The notes under the pieces: generated by a model
What the model was told of the DNA's origin: nothing
Database searches by the model: none
The model's input: only the letters and a program-made list of their open reading frames with translations
Shown: positions 35,176-48,683 of the stretch, one piece after another
Numbering within the stretch: the first letter of the stretch is position 1
Layout: every line of letters begins with the position of its first letter
Source: Osedax fenrisi
Taxonomy: Eukaryota > Annelida > Polychaeta > Sabellida > Siboglinidae
NCBI GenBank assembly: GCA_964019155.1
Contig: OZ025243.1
Coordinates: 7,397,865-7,461,864 of the forward strand
Direction: 5' to 3'
Length of the DNA: 64,000 nt
Program-made: the position numbers and the translations under genes

Positions 35176-36377
35176 TATTAGCGAAAGTATATTACTTACG
35201 GTTTTGAACTATGTTTTATGGATGTTTTTGCTCTATGAGGTGATGATTTATTTTAATAATTGAATTTTTTACTATATTTATTGTTCTACTATTTCTTATT
35301 TTTAATTATATTCCTATATGATTTTTTTCTCATGGTAATATTAAATGGGTAAAGACTCGATAAGCTCTGCTTTTTTCTTCAGCCAGGCATTTGCCAAATC
35401 TGATTTTATAATGTATTATTACATAACAAAAATAAAATCACGTATATTTAAAACATAAATGTATTATGTAAATAATTATCCGATGATATAACATATTTAT
35501 ATACAATTATATATCGATTTGAAAACAACTAGATATATCATTTATAATAAACATAATAAACATATTATTATGGAATATAACACATGCTCATTATTTAAAA
35601 TATATGTAAATATTTAATTTTTAAATACAAATACATATTTAAAATAGGTATGACATTTGATATATATATTATTAATTACAAATTATATAATATTTGTTCC
35701 AATATTATTTATCTTTGATAAAATATTTTATGATTTTAACAAAACCATATATGGTATACAGTATTTGGTATAATAATATATTATTTATCATACTTTAATA
35801 TATACCTAGTTTATAGCTAGATCACAAGTCTAAATATATAGTATATATTACATAGTATACTATGTATACTATAGTATACTATAGTATACTAAGTAGTAAG
35901 TACATACATACTATGTAATATATATTATACACATAATGTTATATAATACAAATATATATATAATTAATAATAATAATAATCATAATACTATTATAACACA
36001 AGTAGAATCATTCAACAACGTTAATAATATTAAGAGTAACACGTATAGTTATAGTTATAGTATAGTATACTATAGTATAGTATAGTATATTACTATATAG
36101 TAATACCTCAGAAGGTGTAGCGAACTACTGGGTCGAAAAAAAGCAAATCGTATCTAGTTTAATTCGATAATGACTCGGTTAATTATTCGAGAATGGAAAA
36201 TAATAATACAAATATATAATACAAATAATAGGCAATTTGATAACCTTATACACAACTAAAAAAGAATTAAAAAGATGTAACCACATTTGAAAAATATAAT
36301 TGAAATAAAAGAATGAGTGATTCAACAAAATAACTAAAATTTCATACCAATATATTATTTTCATATATATATATATA
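34579..36377. other. AT-rich sequence with microsatellites and hairpin
   Basis: TA tracts at about 34783-34830, 35043-35068 and 35142-35174. Inverted arms at 35842-35857 and 35909-35924 (tatatattacatagta and complement) enclose a tandem of tatagtatac. No coding sequence found; small open frames are composition artefacts. Confidence 0.5.
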
Positions 36378-36897
36378 CAGTAGAAGCTCGATAACTCAAT
36401 ATGCCGATAACTCAACATTGCCGATAACTCAACATCCAAAAAATATTTTGTTGGATTCGTATCTTTTACATGTTAACAAAAACCCTATTACTCAACAAAT
36501 ATAACTCAACATACATATAACTCAACATCGTTTTTATAATCCTAGCCTATACATTACATGTAAATATACATCCGATAACTCAACATTTATGAAAAATCAA
36601 AATATCACAAACATATGTTGTTGGATTCGTATCTTTTACATGTAAAACTACATTGCTCAACAAATATAATTCAACATACATTATTCAACATGGTTTTATT
36701 TAATAATATATGGATATAAATATATAAACGTAAAAATACAATTACAATTATTATATTATCATACGAGTACTATTTTGAATGCATTTATGTGAACAAAGCA
36801 TTAATTAAGTCATTAATTTATACATCCGATAACTCAACATACTCGCTAACTCAACATGAAAACTCCGTCCCGTCAATGTTGAGTTATCGAGCTTTGA

Positions 36898-36900
<3 letters not shown>
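36378..36900. mobile_element. pogo/Tigger-like MITE with iterated CGATAACTCAACAT motif
   Basis: The left end cagtagaagctcgataactc is matched by an inverted right end (gagttatcgagctttgactg). TA flanks both sides. CAGT-starting termini with TA duplication are typical of the pogo/Tigger branch of Tc1/mariner. About a dozen variants of (cg)ataactcaacat run along the 523 bp, and a segment around ttggattcgtatcttttaca is present twice (near 36451 and 36622). No transposase frame. Confidence 0.8.
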
Positions 36901-36964
<64 letters not shown>

Positions 36965-37200
36965 AATATACACATAAACATACACATAAACATGCACATA
37001 CATATACATACATATACACATATATACACGTACACATACACATTCATATCTATATGTATATATATATGTATATATATATATATCTAAGTATATACAATGT
37101 ATATTATACATACACACATGCATACATATATAAATACACAAACACATACACATGCGCAATGTGCATTGCATAAACACATAAATATACACACATATGTATA
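36901..37200. repeat. (TA)n followed by CA/TA-rich low-complexity sequence
   Basis: TA tract to about 36952, then irregular acatacacat-type sequence. Minus-strand Tyr/Met/Cys/Val-rich frames here are low-complexity artefacts. Confidence 0.9.
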
Positions 37201-37561
37201 GGAAATTAAATATATCATTATATTCACTATATTTAAAGTTATATGAAATTCATATAAATAAATAGATATTGATGAATATATATTAACAAGAATAATTAAA
37301 AGTAATTACAAATAAAATATAATGTATTCTAAAGAGAGTAAATGCCAAATGGAATATTTCTAAATAATAGTAAAAGTTCTAGTCTTTCAAAAGTGTACAT
37401 TATGAAGAAAGTAGTAAAATAAATAAATAATAAAAAATATCCATTCCCGAGTAATTATTTCATCATGTTTAAAATAAATTAAAGCAAATAAAACATAATA
37501 GTATAGTAGGGTATAGTATAGTCTAGTAATAATATAACCTAGTATCATATATTAATAAAAA

Positions 37562-37865
37562 CATAGTATAAATATTTAAATACATAAATAAATTAAATAT
37601 TCCACAGATGCCACTGAAAATTCAACTGAAATAAAAGGTTGGCATTGTTATAATATATATATATATATATATATATAATGGTAATTAATTGATTACATTT
37701 ATAATATACATACATATATAGTATTACTATATAATATACCTATATTATTTTATATTAAATACATTTTTAATTATTTACAATTATATATATAAAAATAGTA
37801 CATTAATAAATAAATAATGAAATTAAATATTTTTTAGAAATATCTACAACAAAAAGTTAATATTG

Positions 37866-37945
<80 letters not shown>

Positions 37946-38104
37946 ATAAATTAATAATTAAATTATTCTAGGTTATTCAGAAGAATGTTTAATATAATAT
38001 ATTAAATATCATATATATATACAAATAATACATGAATAGATAAATAATGAAATTAAATATTCTTTAGAAATATTTGCAAAACGTTAATATAGTTATAATA
38101 TATC

Positions 38105-38140
<36 letters not shown>
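37562..38140. repeat. three-copy degenerate tandem repeat, about 220-227 bp period
   Basis: The block gaaattaaatattnnttagaaatatnt...gttaatattgttataatata followed by (TA)n occurs at about 37585-37676, 37818-37941 and 38050-38137. Copies differ by substitutions and TA length. Confidence 0.6.
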
Positions 38141-38142
<2 letters not shown>

Positions 38143-38189
38143 TTATATATTCACTCACACACACATCCCACACACATATATATATATAT

Positions 38190-38502
38190 GGTATCAGATT
38201 CAGATTCAGATTCGGGTAAACCATGTAAAGTTATCTGATTTAAGGTATAACTAGTTTATTTATAATGCGTACATAACAATGTAAGGTAGTATATATATGA
38301 GATTAAAATGACAATGTATCGGTATCAACGTTGGCTTATATAGCCTCTACTGGTCACGCATGACCAGCCAGTATCATATGATGATCTAGGCACAACGCAT
38401 CTATAGAATAAATATGTATAACAATAGCAGTGCAAATGTAATGATTTGCATTATATGAATAAATCGTATAATTCACATGATAATAATAATACAAACTAAA
38501 CA
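38190..38502 (-). mobile_element. possible LTR of an LTR retrotransposon
   Basis: Directly downstream (minus strand) of the Pol C-terminus below, after a purine-rich aaatggaga, a segment starts tgtttag. It contains a TATA-like ctatataagcc and an aataaa, and ends near a gaatct triplet repeat. The order fits a 3' LTR. A second LTR is not present in the window, so the borders are inferred. Confidence 0.3.
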
Positions 38503-38538
38503 TCTCCATTTATAGCTTATTATAATAATAAATAGAAA

Positions 38539-38835
38539 TTAATATCGAACGGGCTTTTTTGAGATTCTGCCTGATCGTGTTGTGTATTCGTCTTGTTAAA
38601 TGTCGTCTTTGATCTGTGATTGTGTTGATTGTAGTTCTATAGTTCTTTGAGTATCTGTTGGGTGGGTTATGGATTGAGAAGTATTTTTAAGGGCTTTAGA
38701 AATAATCGACGGAATATTTAATGTCTCTTTAACATAATTGTGATGAGTCGGCGTTTTAATTAATCTTAAGAATTTGCGATTGCGAATCAAGATTTATTTT
38801 TACATAAAACTTGGTATTTTCTATAAGATAATTGT
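38539..38835 (-). pseudogene. LTR-retrotransposon Pol C-terminal remnant
   Basis: On the minus strand, from about 38835: KYQVLCKNKS, then after a frameshift IRNRKFLRLIKTP (38790 onward), about 45 polar residues, an in-frame TAA (38596-38598), and EYTTRSGRISKKPVRY with a final stop at 38539-38541. The order (K/R)xYxV, RNRxxLR, then RSGRxxKxPxRY is the usual C-terminal end of Gypsy-like Pol polyproteins, past the integrase. Protease, RT and integrase core are absent. The element is dead, with one stop and one frameshift in this short piece. Confidence 0.55.
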
Positions 38836-39039
38836 TTTATTATCTTGCCTATCTTCCATATACTTATATAAATTATTATTTTTTTGCCTCGGAACTTAAA
38901 TTAATCCTTCTTTCACTGCCTTGTTCTATTTATTCACTCAATTATTGATTGTAAATGTTCCCTTCTAAAAACTACAAATATTAATATTACGTCAAACTCT
39001 TTTTGTATTATATATTATATACTTTTTTGTAATATTTAT
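38836..39039. other. AT-rich sequence between retroelement remnants
   Basis: No feature assigned; the right part may be further 5' sequence of the LINE that starts near 39040. Confidence 0.4.
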
Positions 39040-40401
39040 TAATCATTATTGAATTATTCTATGAAATTGCTAATCATTTTACAGATAAAATTCTACGCAC
39101 CATCTCTTCTATTTCATCTCTCCTACCAATTAGCTCTATTCCGTGCATCTGTATTAGTAAACCAATCCCATACTACTTTTCTAAATTCTATATTCCTTAT
39201 ATTTTCACAATATCTAATGTTATCTATAAGTCTTCCTCTTCTCATTCTTCTGACCCAATTAACCTAGACACCTTTAACAAATTAAATTATACTAGTATAA
39301 TTACTAGTACTAATTCAAATAAAATCATTCAGGGAAATACTGATGGTATTTATCTAACTTACTTTAAGCATGTTATAATTACACCTACTCAAAAAATCTT
39401 TACTTGATCTCAATATAATTACTAACTATCGTCCCATTTCACAACTTCCGTTTCTCAGCAAAATTCTGGAACGAATTGTGACTATACAATTGAATAGATT
39501 AATTGCCGATAACAAATTATATGATATATTTCAGAGTGCATTTAGATGATGACACTTTACAGAAACTGCGCTACAACAAATACTAAATAATATATATACC
39601 TTACAGTATCTCCTACCAACTTGTATTATTATTCCTTTCGTGTGTTTTCGATTCCTAAATCCTTTCCATTCTTATCTCGAGATTAGTAATGGATTGAAAT
39701 GTGAAACCGTACTAAAATGGTTTTCTTCCTATATATTAAAATACATTAAAATATATTAAATCGATCAGTATCCGTTAAAATTTACAATTTCTCTACATAA
39801 CCTCGTGCTCTTCATTATGGTGTTCCTCAGGGAGCTGATATAGGCCCCCTCCTATTCTCAATATACACCCTCCCTATACATAATATTATTGCCAATAATT
39901 TATTGGTGATTTTCCAGATGTCCACTATCACATATACGCTGATGATATTACACTCCATTCCTTCTTATCTAACTCATCTATAGAACTGTATCTATAGTAC
40001 ATTGGATGAGTTAGATAAGTATATTAGGTAGTACTATATACTATACTAGATAATTATGTAAATGTACATCAACTATCATATATTGTCTTCTCTCTAATAT
40101 CCTTCTACTTAACTCTTCAAAATCTGAACTCGAAATATCCCATCTAACTATAATTATTCTCCGCATGTTGTCATTGACGGTCTCCCATCCTCATATGTTC
40201 TAAATATTGGTATTAATTTGGATTCTAATCTTTCCCTCAATTTAATTATAGTTAATATATCTAAATCAGCTCACTACCACCTCTTCAAAATTCGTCGCAT
40301 AAGAAAGGACCTTATTCGCCCTATTACCTTTAACCTCATAAATGCATTCGCCTTCTCTCGTATCGACTACTACTCATCATTACTCTAGCATCTCCATATA
40401 T
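39040..40401 (+). pseudogene. decayed CR1/L2-like LINE ORF2, left part (interrupted by RTE-like insertion)
   Basis: Recognisable in several frames: EIANHFTDKILRTISSI (pre-RT linker), IITNYRPISQLPFLSKILERI (RT1; compare the same motif in LINE-D), FQSAFR then two stops, HFTETALQQIL, HYGVPQGA...IGPLLFSIYTLP (motif B), HYHIYADDITLH (motif C) and RIDYYSS. Frames are broken repeatedly by stops and indels. The reading ends at 40401, where an RTE-like element is inserted, and resumes at 41731. Confidence 0.7.
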
Positions 40402-41730
40402 ACTTACTTACTTACTTATGTCGAACTCCCGTTCGACCCTTCTTTACAATTTTCTTCCAATCATCACGAATCATCATAACATTACGTATTTCATTCACAT
40501 CATCTAGTCCAGTATCCTTTTTTAAATTATCAATGTACGTCACAGCTTTTCTTCCTCTGTTGCTTTTTCCAGACGTTGGTTGCCATAAAATCAGATCATG
40601 AGCTACTTCATCGTCGTGACGGATGCAGTGACCTGCTATTCGCAGACGACGAGTAGTTATAACATCGGTAATTTTTGGTAGTTCTTTATAGAGTTCAACA
40701 TTTGTTATATGGTCTCTCCATGATACATTCAGAATCATTCTTAATAACCTTGTATAGCATCCATTTATTCTCCGTTCAAGTGATTTGTCGATCGTCCAAG
40801 TCTCACTGCCATATAGTAGGATACTTTCAATAGTGGCTTGAAAAGTCCTAATCTTTAGTTTTCTTTTTAACTTGGAATTCCAGAGTTTTTTCAACTTGTG
40901 ACATGCCTGCCAAGCTAGTGCCTTTCGGATCTCAAAGTCTTTTGATGAGCTACTCATCCATGCACCCAAGTATTTAAAGTTATTTACTACTTTAATATCT
41001 TCATTTAGTAATGAGTGGATATTTATTGGTTCACTTTGAGAAAAAGCCATTATTTCAGTTTTTCTTGAGTTTATTTTTAAACCTAATTTTAAAGCTTGGG
41101 TTTCTACATTTGATAGTAATTCTTGAGCCTGCTCAATATCTTGTGATATTAAAGCAATATCATCTGCATAGCTTAGATCTGTAATCACTTTTGCTGGTAC
41201 CCTACGACTCTGTTTCCTAGTTAGTTCAAAACCAAGATCTAACTGTTTTCCTTTCACAGCCATTCGCATTGCATAGTCAAGCACTATTATAAACAGAAAG
41301 GGGGCCAACGTATCGCCTTGTAGAACTCCAGTAGTTATATTAAACGATTTGGTTTCTCCATCAGGTGTTAGTACTTTCGCTTTGGTTCCTTTGTATAATG
41401 TTTCTATTGCTTCTACGATAATAGTGGGAATTCCGTAAGCCAAGAGTATTTTGAACATATTATTTCTATTTATAGTATCGAAAGCTTTCTTAAAGTCAAC
41501 AAAAGTAATGATTGCTTTTAGATTCTTTTCTTTGATACCTTCTATTAATCTTCGCAGAGCTAGTATATGGGTAGTAGTTGATCTTCTGGGACGGAAACCA
41601 TTTTGGTTATGCCGGAGAAGGGGATCTATAATTGGCTGAATTCTATTAAGTATCATCTTATTAGTTATTTTTAGAGCAATAACAGATATAGCAATTCCTC
41701 TATAATTGTCGACTTTATTAAGATTATATA
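40402..41730 (-). pseudogene. RTE-like LINE reverse transcriptase, 5'-truncated, nested insertion
   Basis: A single open frame on the minus strand from the truncation point (about 41728) to TAA at 40412. Landmarks: NYRGIAISVIALKITNKMIL, NGFRPRRSTTTHI, motif A TFVDFKKAFDTINR, motif B TTGVLQGDTLAPFLF, motif C LSYADDIALIS, NFKYLGAWMSSSSKD, RKALAWQACHK, LYGSETWTI, RLRIAGHC and GRKAVTYIDNL. The LQGDTLAPFLF and RKALAWxACHK segments point to an RTE-type LINE; I am unsure of the exact clade. The endonuclease is missing. The tail is (TAAG)n, and ctccatatat occurs on both sides (40392-40401 and 41731-41740) as a target duplication. The open frame suggests a fairly recent insertion. Confidence 0.85.
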
Positions 41731-42351
41731 CTCCATATATGTATACTAAAAATGTATACCAAATAGTATACTATTTTATTATCCACTTTTAAATCGTATA
41801 ATTAGTGAATCTATATGCACCATTTTCTCAATTAATCGGTGTGATCATACAATTACCGACTCCTCCAACTACTATACAACTGATTCACTCTAAAAAAATG
41901 TCTCTCCTATACCTTCTATAACTCGCTCATAAAGCAATATATTATAGTTCTCCTCCTTATTTGACTTCCCTACTATAGTAGTCTTATAAGAAGCCCACTA
42001 ACTTCCTTACGATAACATTCCGACATTTCCCTAATTTTCCCTCATATCTCATAACTGAAATACCCTAAACGCGCCTTCAGTTATATTGTTCCATCCTTAT
42101 GGAACTCCCTCCCTGCCTCGATTAGATCAATCCATTCACACCCATCCTTTACTACACAGCTCAAGGCCTACATATCATTAATACGCTATATTCTATTATT
42201 TTAAATATACAATTACTATTTTTATAAATTATTTTATTTTATCATAGTGTCTATTTATTTATCTCATTTGTTTTTCTAATTATATATTGTTATTTACACC
42301 TACGAGGGGTGGTCACACATATGATAAGTGCTAATAAACCGTATAATCATC

Positions 42352-42356
<5 letters not shown>
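41731..42356 (+). pseudogene. decayed CR1/L2-like LINE ORF2, right part and 3' end
   Basis: Continuation of the 39040 element after the insertion: YSSPPYLTSL-like residues, then FSYIVPSLWNSLPASIRSI and TTQLKAYISL (about 42080-42180), equivalent to PKYWNSLPDELR in LINE-D. The 3' UTR ends gtgctaataaaccgtataat followed by (CAT)n, a terminal signature also found at 49.40 kb and, as variants, at 53.56 kb and on the minus strand at 4.18 kb. Confidence 0.65.
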
Positions 42357-43989
<1,633 letters not shown>

Positions 43990-45345
43990 CCGTAACAAAT
44001 AATAAAATTAGATAATCAATTGTTTAATTGTTTTTCATATTTTGATAAAAGATATGTTTTTATATAAATAAGTTTTTTATATAAATTTATGTAAATAATA
44101 ATTTATTTAGACATAAATTATTCCATGATTTAGGGCCTTTAAATGATAATGATTTATGATGACGGCTTGATTTTATATAAGGTAATTTGAAATTATTAAA
44201 GTACAGTCAACTCCCGATAAGTCGGACTCGCAAGGGACCGGGAAAAGTGTCCGACTTAGCGAGATGTCCGAGATTAAGAATATCATGCAAATAAGACATG
44301 AGATGCGCAGCGTGAGTTAAAGGGTTACCGAAATGTGGAATTATGCAACAATCAACAACATAAAATGTTGTATTCGATAATATTACTTACTAAAATTATA
44401 ATATTCATTATTTAAAGTAAATATTTCTGACATTTATAAAAATTCCGACTTATCCAGTACAAAATCATAATAAATGACAATAATATGTGTCCGACTTAAA
44501 GAAAAATCCGACTTATCCAATCAAACTTATTCGACTTATCCGATTAGTTTAACATGGAACTAGATACAAATCCAACCAAACCAACTAAATGTGTCCGACT
44601 TATCGATAATTCCGACTTATCCGTATTCCGACTTATCGAGAGTTGACTGTATTTTTGTATACACTATTTATATATAAATTGTTATATCTAGGAAATAATA
44701 ATGATATTCTGGTTAGGCATTTCTTTAAATGTAGGACCTGTCAATCAACAAGTCCTATAGTGTGCATCAATACAATATTGTTATAAGTTATTAAATCTTT
44801 AAATTTTAATATATTAGAACATACAAATAAATTGTTAGTATTAGTAAAAATACAAATATTTTTGAAAATTTTAAAGATATTTTATTTACAATTTGAACAG
44901 CCTGTTTTTGTAGAGTTGAAATACATTGAAGGTTATTATTAAAATTATTTCCCCAAATATCTAATGAAGATTTATATTTACAATCCCCAATAGCAATAAA
45001 ATATCATTAGCAGATATAGGTGAAAAATAAAATATATATTTTTAAGGATTTTTTAAATATCTCTGGTGGGTTGATCTATTTTCACTATTAACTAATGGCA
45101 AATACTTATCTTGTAGATCAGTTGCTATTGAACTAAAAAACGTACTGAATGCATTTATTCTTTCACACTTACTACTCCACTTACTACTCTCACTTACTCA
45201 CTTACTTCATACCTACTAAAAGTATTATTATTATAAAATATATCATCAGGAATTGTATTACATTTTGTATGATCAGTTAACTTCTTAATTTTAACCCACA
45301 TATCTGAACAATTATTGTTACGAAATTTCAACATAACATTAATGA
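43990..45345 (-). pseudogene. decayed LINE ORF2 lacking its RT core, interrupted by a MITE
   Basis: Reading leftwards from about 45345: MLKFRNNNCSDMWVKIKKL and, after a GTAAGTGA-like repeat, RINAFSTFFSSIATDL (pre-RT linker, 45240-45100). The RT core is deleted near 45010-45060. Then YKSSLDIWGNNF and LQCISTLQKQAVQIV (about 44995-44880), DLITYNNIVLMHTIGL, the MITE at 44204-44649, and finally KSSRHHKSLSFKGPKSWNNL (about 44180-44100). The order matches linker, post-RT and C-terminus of a CR1/Jockey-like LINE. Stops and shifts show it is old. Confidence 0.65.
44204..44649. mobile_element. pogo/Tigger-like MITE with iterated TCCGACTTATC motif
   Basis: Left end cagtcaactcccgataagtc, right end its inverted counterpart (gacttatcgagagttgactg), TA on both sides (44202-44203, 44650-44651), 446 bp. 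About ten copies of tccgactta(tc), in one orientation except at the left end, fill the element. No transposase frame. It splits the LINE remnant around it. Confidence 0.85.
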
Positions 45346-45472
45346 TAAAATAGAAATTTTTTGTAATTAAATACCTACTATACTTAATATATATATACTA
45401 ATTAATATATTAACTGATACATAGCCAACAATAATAATCGATTTGAAAATAATGGTTAATATACTTATTACT

Positions 45473-45543
<71 letters not shown>

Positions 45544-45860
45544 AGTATACAGTGTATAGTATACACATATGTGTATATATTTAAATATTATATTACATAA
45601 TAATTACTATCAGTAATATTACATATGTATATTTATTAGAACAATCGCGTTTTAAGAATACTGAAACTGGAAATGACGAAGGTTATTTAGATAACAACAC
45701 AACAGTGTCTCTATATGTATATACATATATACATTAACCTACTGATAATATAACTAATTATGATTTATACTGTGTAATATGACCTATAAATTATAGGCTA
45801 TAATTATTAATCGTTATTATGATGATAATATACTGCACTAAACACCTTCATTTCCCACAG
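45346..45860. other. AT-rich sequence with (TA)n
   Basis: A TA tract at 45478-45543. The last 20 bases (cacctt catttcccacag) are a good splice acceptor for the exon that follows. Confidence 0.5.
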
Positions 45861-45962
45861 AATCGATGAGTTACGGTCTAATGGCGGTATTGGTGTTAAT
45901 CGTTATCGCCTGTATCGCGAAATACCGCGAGAAAGACACGGAAACTAAAGAGAATAATCTAG
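45861..45962 (+). CDS. candidate host exon encoding a transmembrane segment
   Basis: A 102-nt island of clearly higher GC, bounded by tttcccacag and by the donor-like AG/gtacta. Entered with one carried-over base it reads xSMSYGLMAVLVLIVIAC, then IAKYREKDTETKENNL and one leftover base. That is a roughly 17-residue hydrophobic helix followed by a basic stop-transfer (KYREK) and an acidic/polar tail: the layout of a single-pass membrane protein with its tail inside the cell. The exon is phase-symmetric. In that phase it joins directly to the candidate terminal exon at 48684. No family can be named. Beyond 45962 the frame runs into a tactacac microsatellite, which is intronic in this model. Confidence 0.5.
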
Positions 45963-46525
45963 GTACTACATACTACACTACTACATACTACACTACCACA
46001 TACTACACTACCACACTACTACACTACCACACTACTACACTATACTACTACACTACTACACTACTATACTACTACACTACTAAATACTACATACTACACT
46101 AATACATACAATATAAACGTAGTATATGTCTTGTTACTTATTATAAAATATTCAATGATTGTTAATATTATTTTATTTATTCAAAATAAAAATTAATAGA
46201 TGGTAAAATAATTGCTGATAGTACTATTTTGAAAACTAACGATGGTTATTATTATTATATATATATATAATTAAATAATGTTAGTTATTTCATTATTTAT
46301 TGGAAAAAAAGTCATAATGATAATATACATTATAATATAATAGTATGTTTAAAAACTTACGTATATTATAAATTATTCTATCAACGTTTAATATTTTAAA
46401 ATCGTAATTGATTATTATCAAAGCCATATTGGGCTTTAAAGGCTTTACGATTACTGCTCATTTATATTTATAATTTATAAAATGTGCTGTATCAATCTTT
46501 AGATTTTAACTTTGATTTCCTATAG
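45963..46525. other. tactacac-type microsatellite and AT-rich intron-like sequence
   Basis: 45963-46100 is a degenerate repeat of cactac/tactac units. The rest is featureless. Confidence 0.6.
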
Positions 46526-46712
46526 GAAATACCTTATAAGGTATTTTGTATACAAAATGATATACAAAAATGTAAAACATCATTTACCATTTAAAAATAA
46601 TTATAATGGAGTAGTTTGTATATATATATAGTTATAATTATTTTTAAATGGTAAATGATGTTTTACATTTTTGTATATCATTTTGTATACAAAATACCTT
46701 ATAAGGTGTTTC
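46526..46712. repeat. foldback element: 81-bp inverted arms with 25-bp loop
   Basis: 46526-46606 and 46632-46712 are reverse complements with a single mismatch (46530 against 46708). Each arm itself contains short palindromes (accttataaggt, ttttgtatacaaaa). The loop is mostly TA-rich. A transcript would form a very stable hairpin. A partial copy of the right flank (gtaaggtatttcaatgttta) occurs at about 46779. A foldback MITE is the simplest reading. Confidence 0.9.
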
Positions 46713-46806
46713 AATTTGTATCCCATTTATATATGTTCAATTATAACTTGAGATATTAATTGTAAGGCATTAATTGTAAGGTATTTCAATGTTTATCCAA
46801 TGTATA

Positions 46807-46869
<63 letters not shown>

Positions 46870-46910
46870 CATTCAAACTTTAGATAGTAATTGTTTTCGG
46901 AATAATATAA
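46713..46910. repeat. AT-rich spacer with (TA)n (46809-46866)
   Basis: A 50-bp TA tract next to the left end of MITE copy 3. Confidence 0.85.
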
Positions 46911-47490
46911 GGGAAAGAAACTAATACGGACACTTTAACTAAAATGGTCTTAACATTTTATAACTCATTTGTATTCAAAAATTAAAATATATTAATATTA
47001 TATGATTATAGATATTATTGTGATTTTAAAATTGTATTTAATTTTTTAATTCCATATATAACGGGGGTGTCCGTATTCGGTACCCATGTCCAAATACGGA
47101 TACCCTGTATTATAATACGGACACCCATATACCACTATATAAACAAATTAGTATTAATGAATAAATCAGACAAATTACAATTACATTATTTATAATTAAT
47201 GTTATGAACAATTTATTCTAATTTAATTAGTTACTAATTTATTTATTTTTATTATTTATTTAATTAATAATACAATTTGATTATCTAAATAATACATTTT
47301 TATATTTAGCTTTATTGGTGGTATTAATATTATAACGCACGCGACTTTTTATGAAAATCAGAATAGTTCATACGCTGCACGCTGACTGGTTATAGGGTCC
47401 ATACTAAGACATCTATAGTGTCCGTATTAGGTACTTATAAGACCTCTAGATAAATGCTTATAACTTAATGAATATTTGATATAATATTAA
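46911..47490 (+). mobile_element. GGGGAAAG MITE, copy 3 (3'-truncated)
   Basis: Left terminus gggaaagaaactaatacgga, then the family interior including ggtgtccgtattcggtaccc and tagtgtccgtattaggtac. Similarity stops near 47490 and the right terminus is absent. Confidence 0.75.
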
Positions 47491-48438
47491 AACTACTTTT
47501 TTAATTTGATTACACGATTTTATATAAATGTAATATTGAAACTAATTAAACTCTTATAAATGTGTAGGTATTTACTATTACAATTAATTATTATAAATAC
47601 ACATATTATTATTAAATAAATGATTTATTTATTGGAGAATTAAAAATAAAAGTATTTTTACTTAAGTTTACTTTTAATTTATTAATTTCAGGCCATTACA
47701 TTTTTTTTAATATAAATATAATTTCTAATTTAAGGGTATCTATATTATTTGAAAACTCATTAATATATATACACTAATCCCACTTCATCAGATAGATATA
47801 TCATCGGAAAATATTAAGCTTGATAATAATTTAATTAAGTATTTAATTTATTTCTAACTATTTTAGATTACTTGTTTATATATATTATACGGTGTAGTGG
47901 GCTAATATATTAAATATAATTATAGAATTGATATATATATATATATATATTTGTATGTGTAAGTGTATTTATGTTTTTGTGAGTGTATGTTACAATATAT
48001 TGTATACATATATGTATAGATATATTATAAGTATATGTTTATAAAGTAGATATGTATTTATTTAAGGATAAATACAATTTATACATATCTATTTATATTT
48101 CTATCCATATATTCGTTGTTCATACATAGCTATGTATTACATAGGCAATACCTGTCTCTTCTGATTTTCTGAATCGTTATAATATCAAGAAAGCGATTAA
48201 AATCATTCACAGACGTTTCTAATTTATTAGTGACAACATTTATAATCATATTTATATACTATAAATGATGTATATTATTATTTATTTTCAATTTTCAATA
48301 TTAAATATTTGTATTACCAAATACATCATTTATATATGAATATATATGTACATAATATTCATATATAAATAATACAGTTAACATTCTTAAAATAAATTTG
48401 TAGAGGATAATATTATAATTAAAATTACAAATTTATAT

Positions 48439-48483
<45 letters not shown>

Positions 48484-48609
48484 TTGTACTTTAGTATTTA
48501 GATTAATTTTTATGATATTTATTTACTAGTATGATTTTTTTTGTAAAGAAAATAATGTAATAAATTACTAATTAATTAAATATTCATGACATATGTATTA
48601 CACATGACA

Positions 48610-48646
<37 letters not shown>

Positions 48647-48683
48647 TAATCTAAATTCTAATTTTAATGAATTATATTTTCAG
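47491..48683. other. AT-rich intron-like sequence with (TA)n
   Basis: TA tracts at 47930-47950, 48442-48480 and 48618-48641. Ends in attatattttcag, a strong acceptor. No other feature. Confidence 0.5.

Noticed and set aside
45963..46102. Extension of the transmembrane exon frame through Tyr/Thr repeats
   Set aside because: This is a tactac microsatellite read in frame; the donor at 45963 is a better end.
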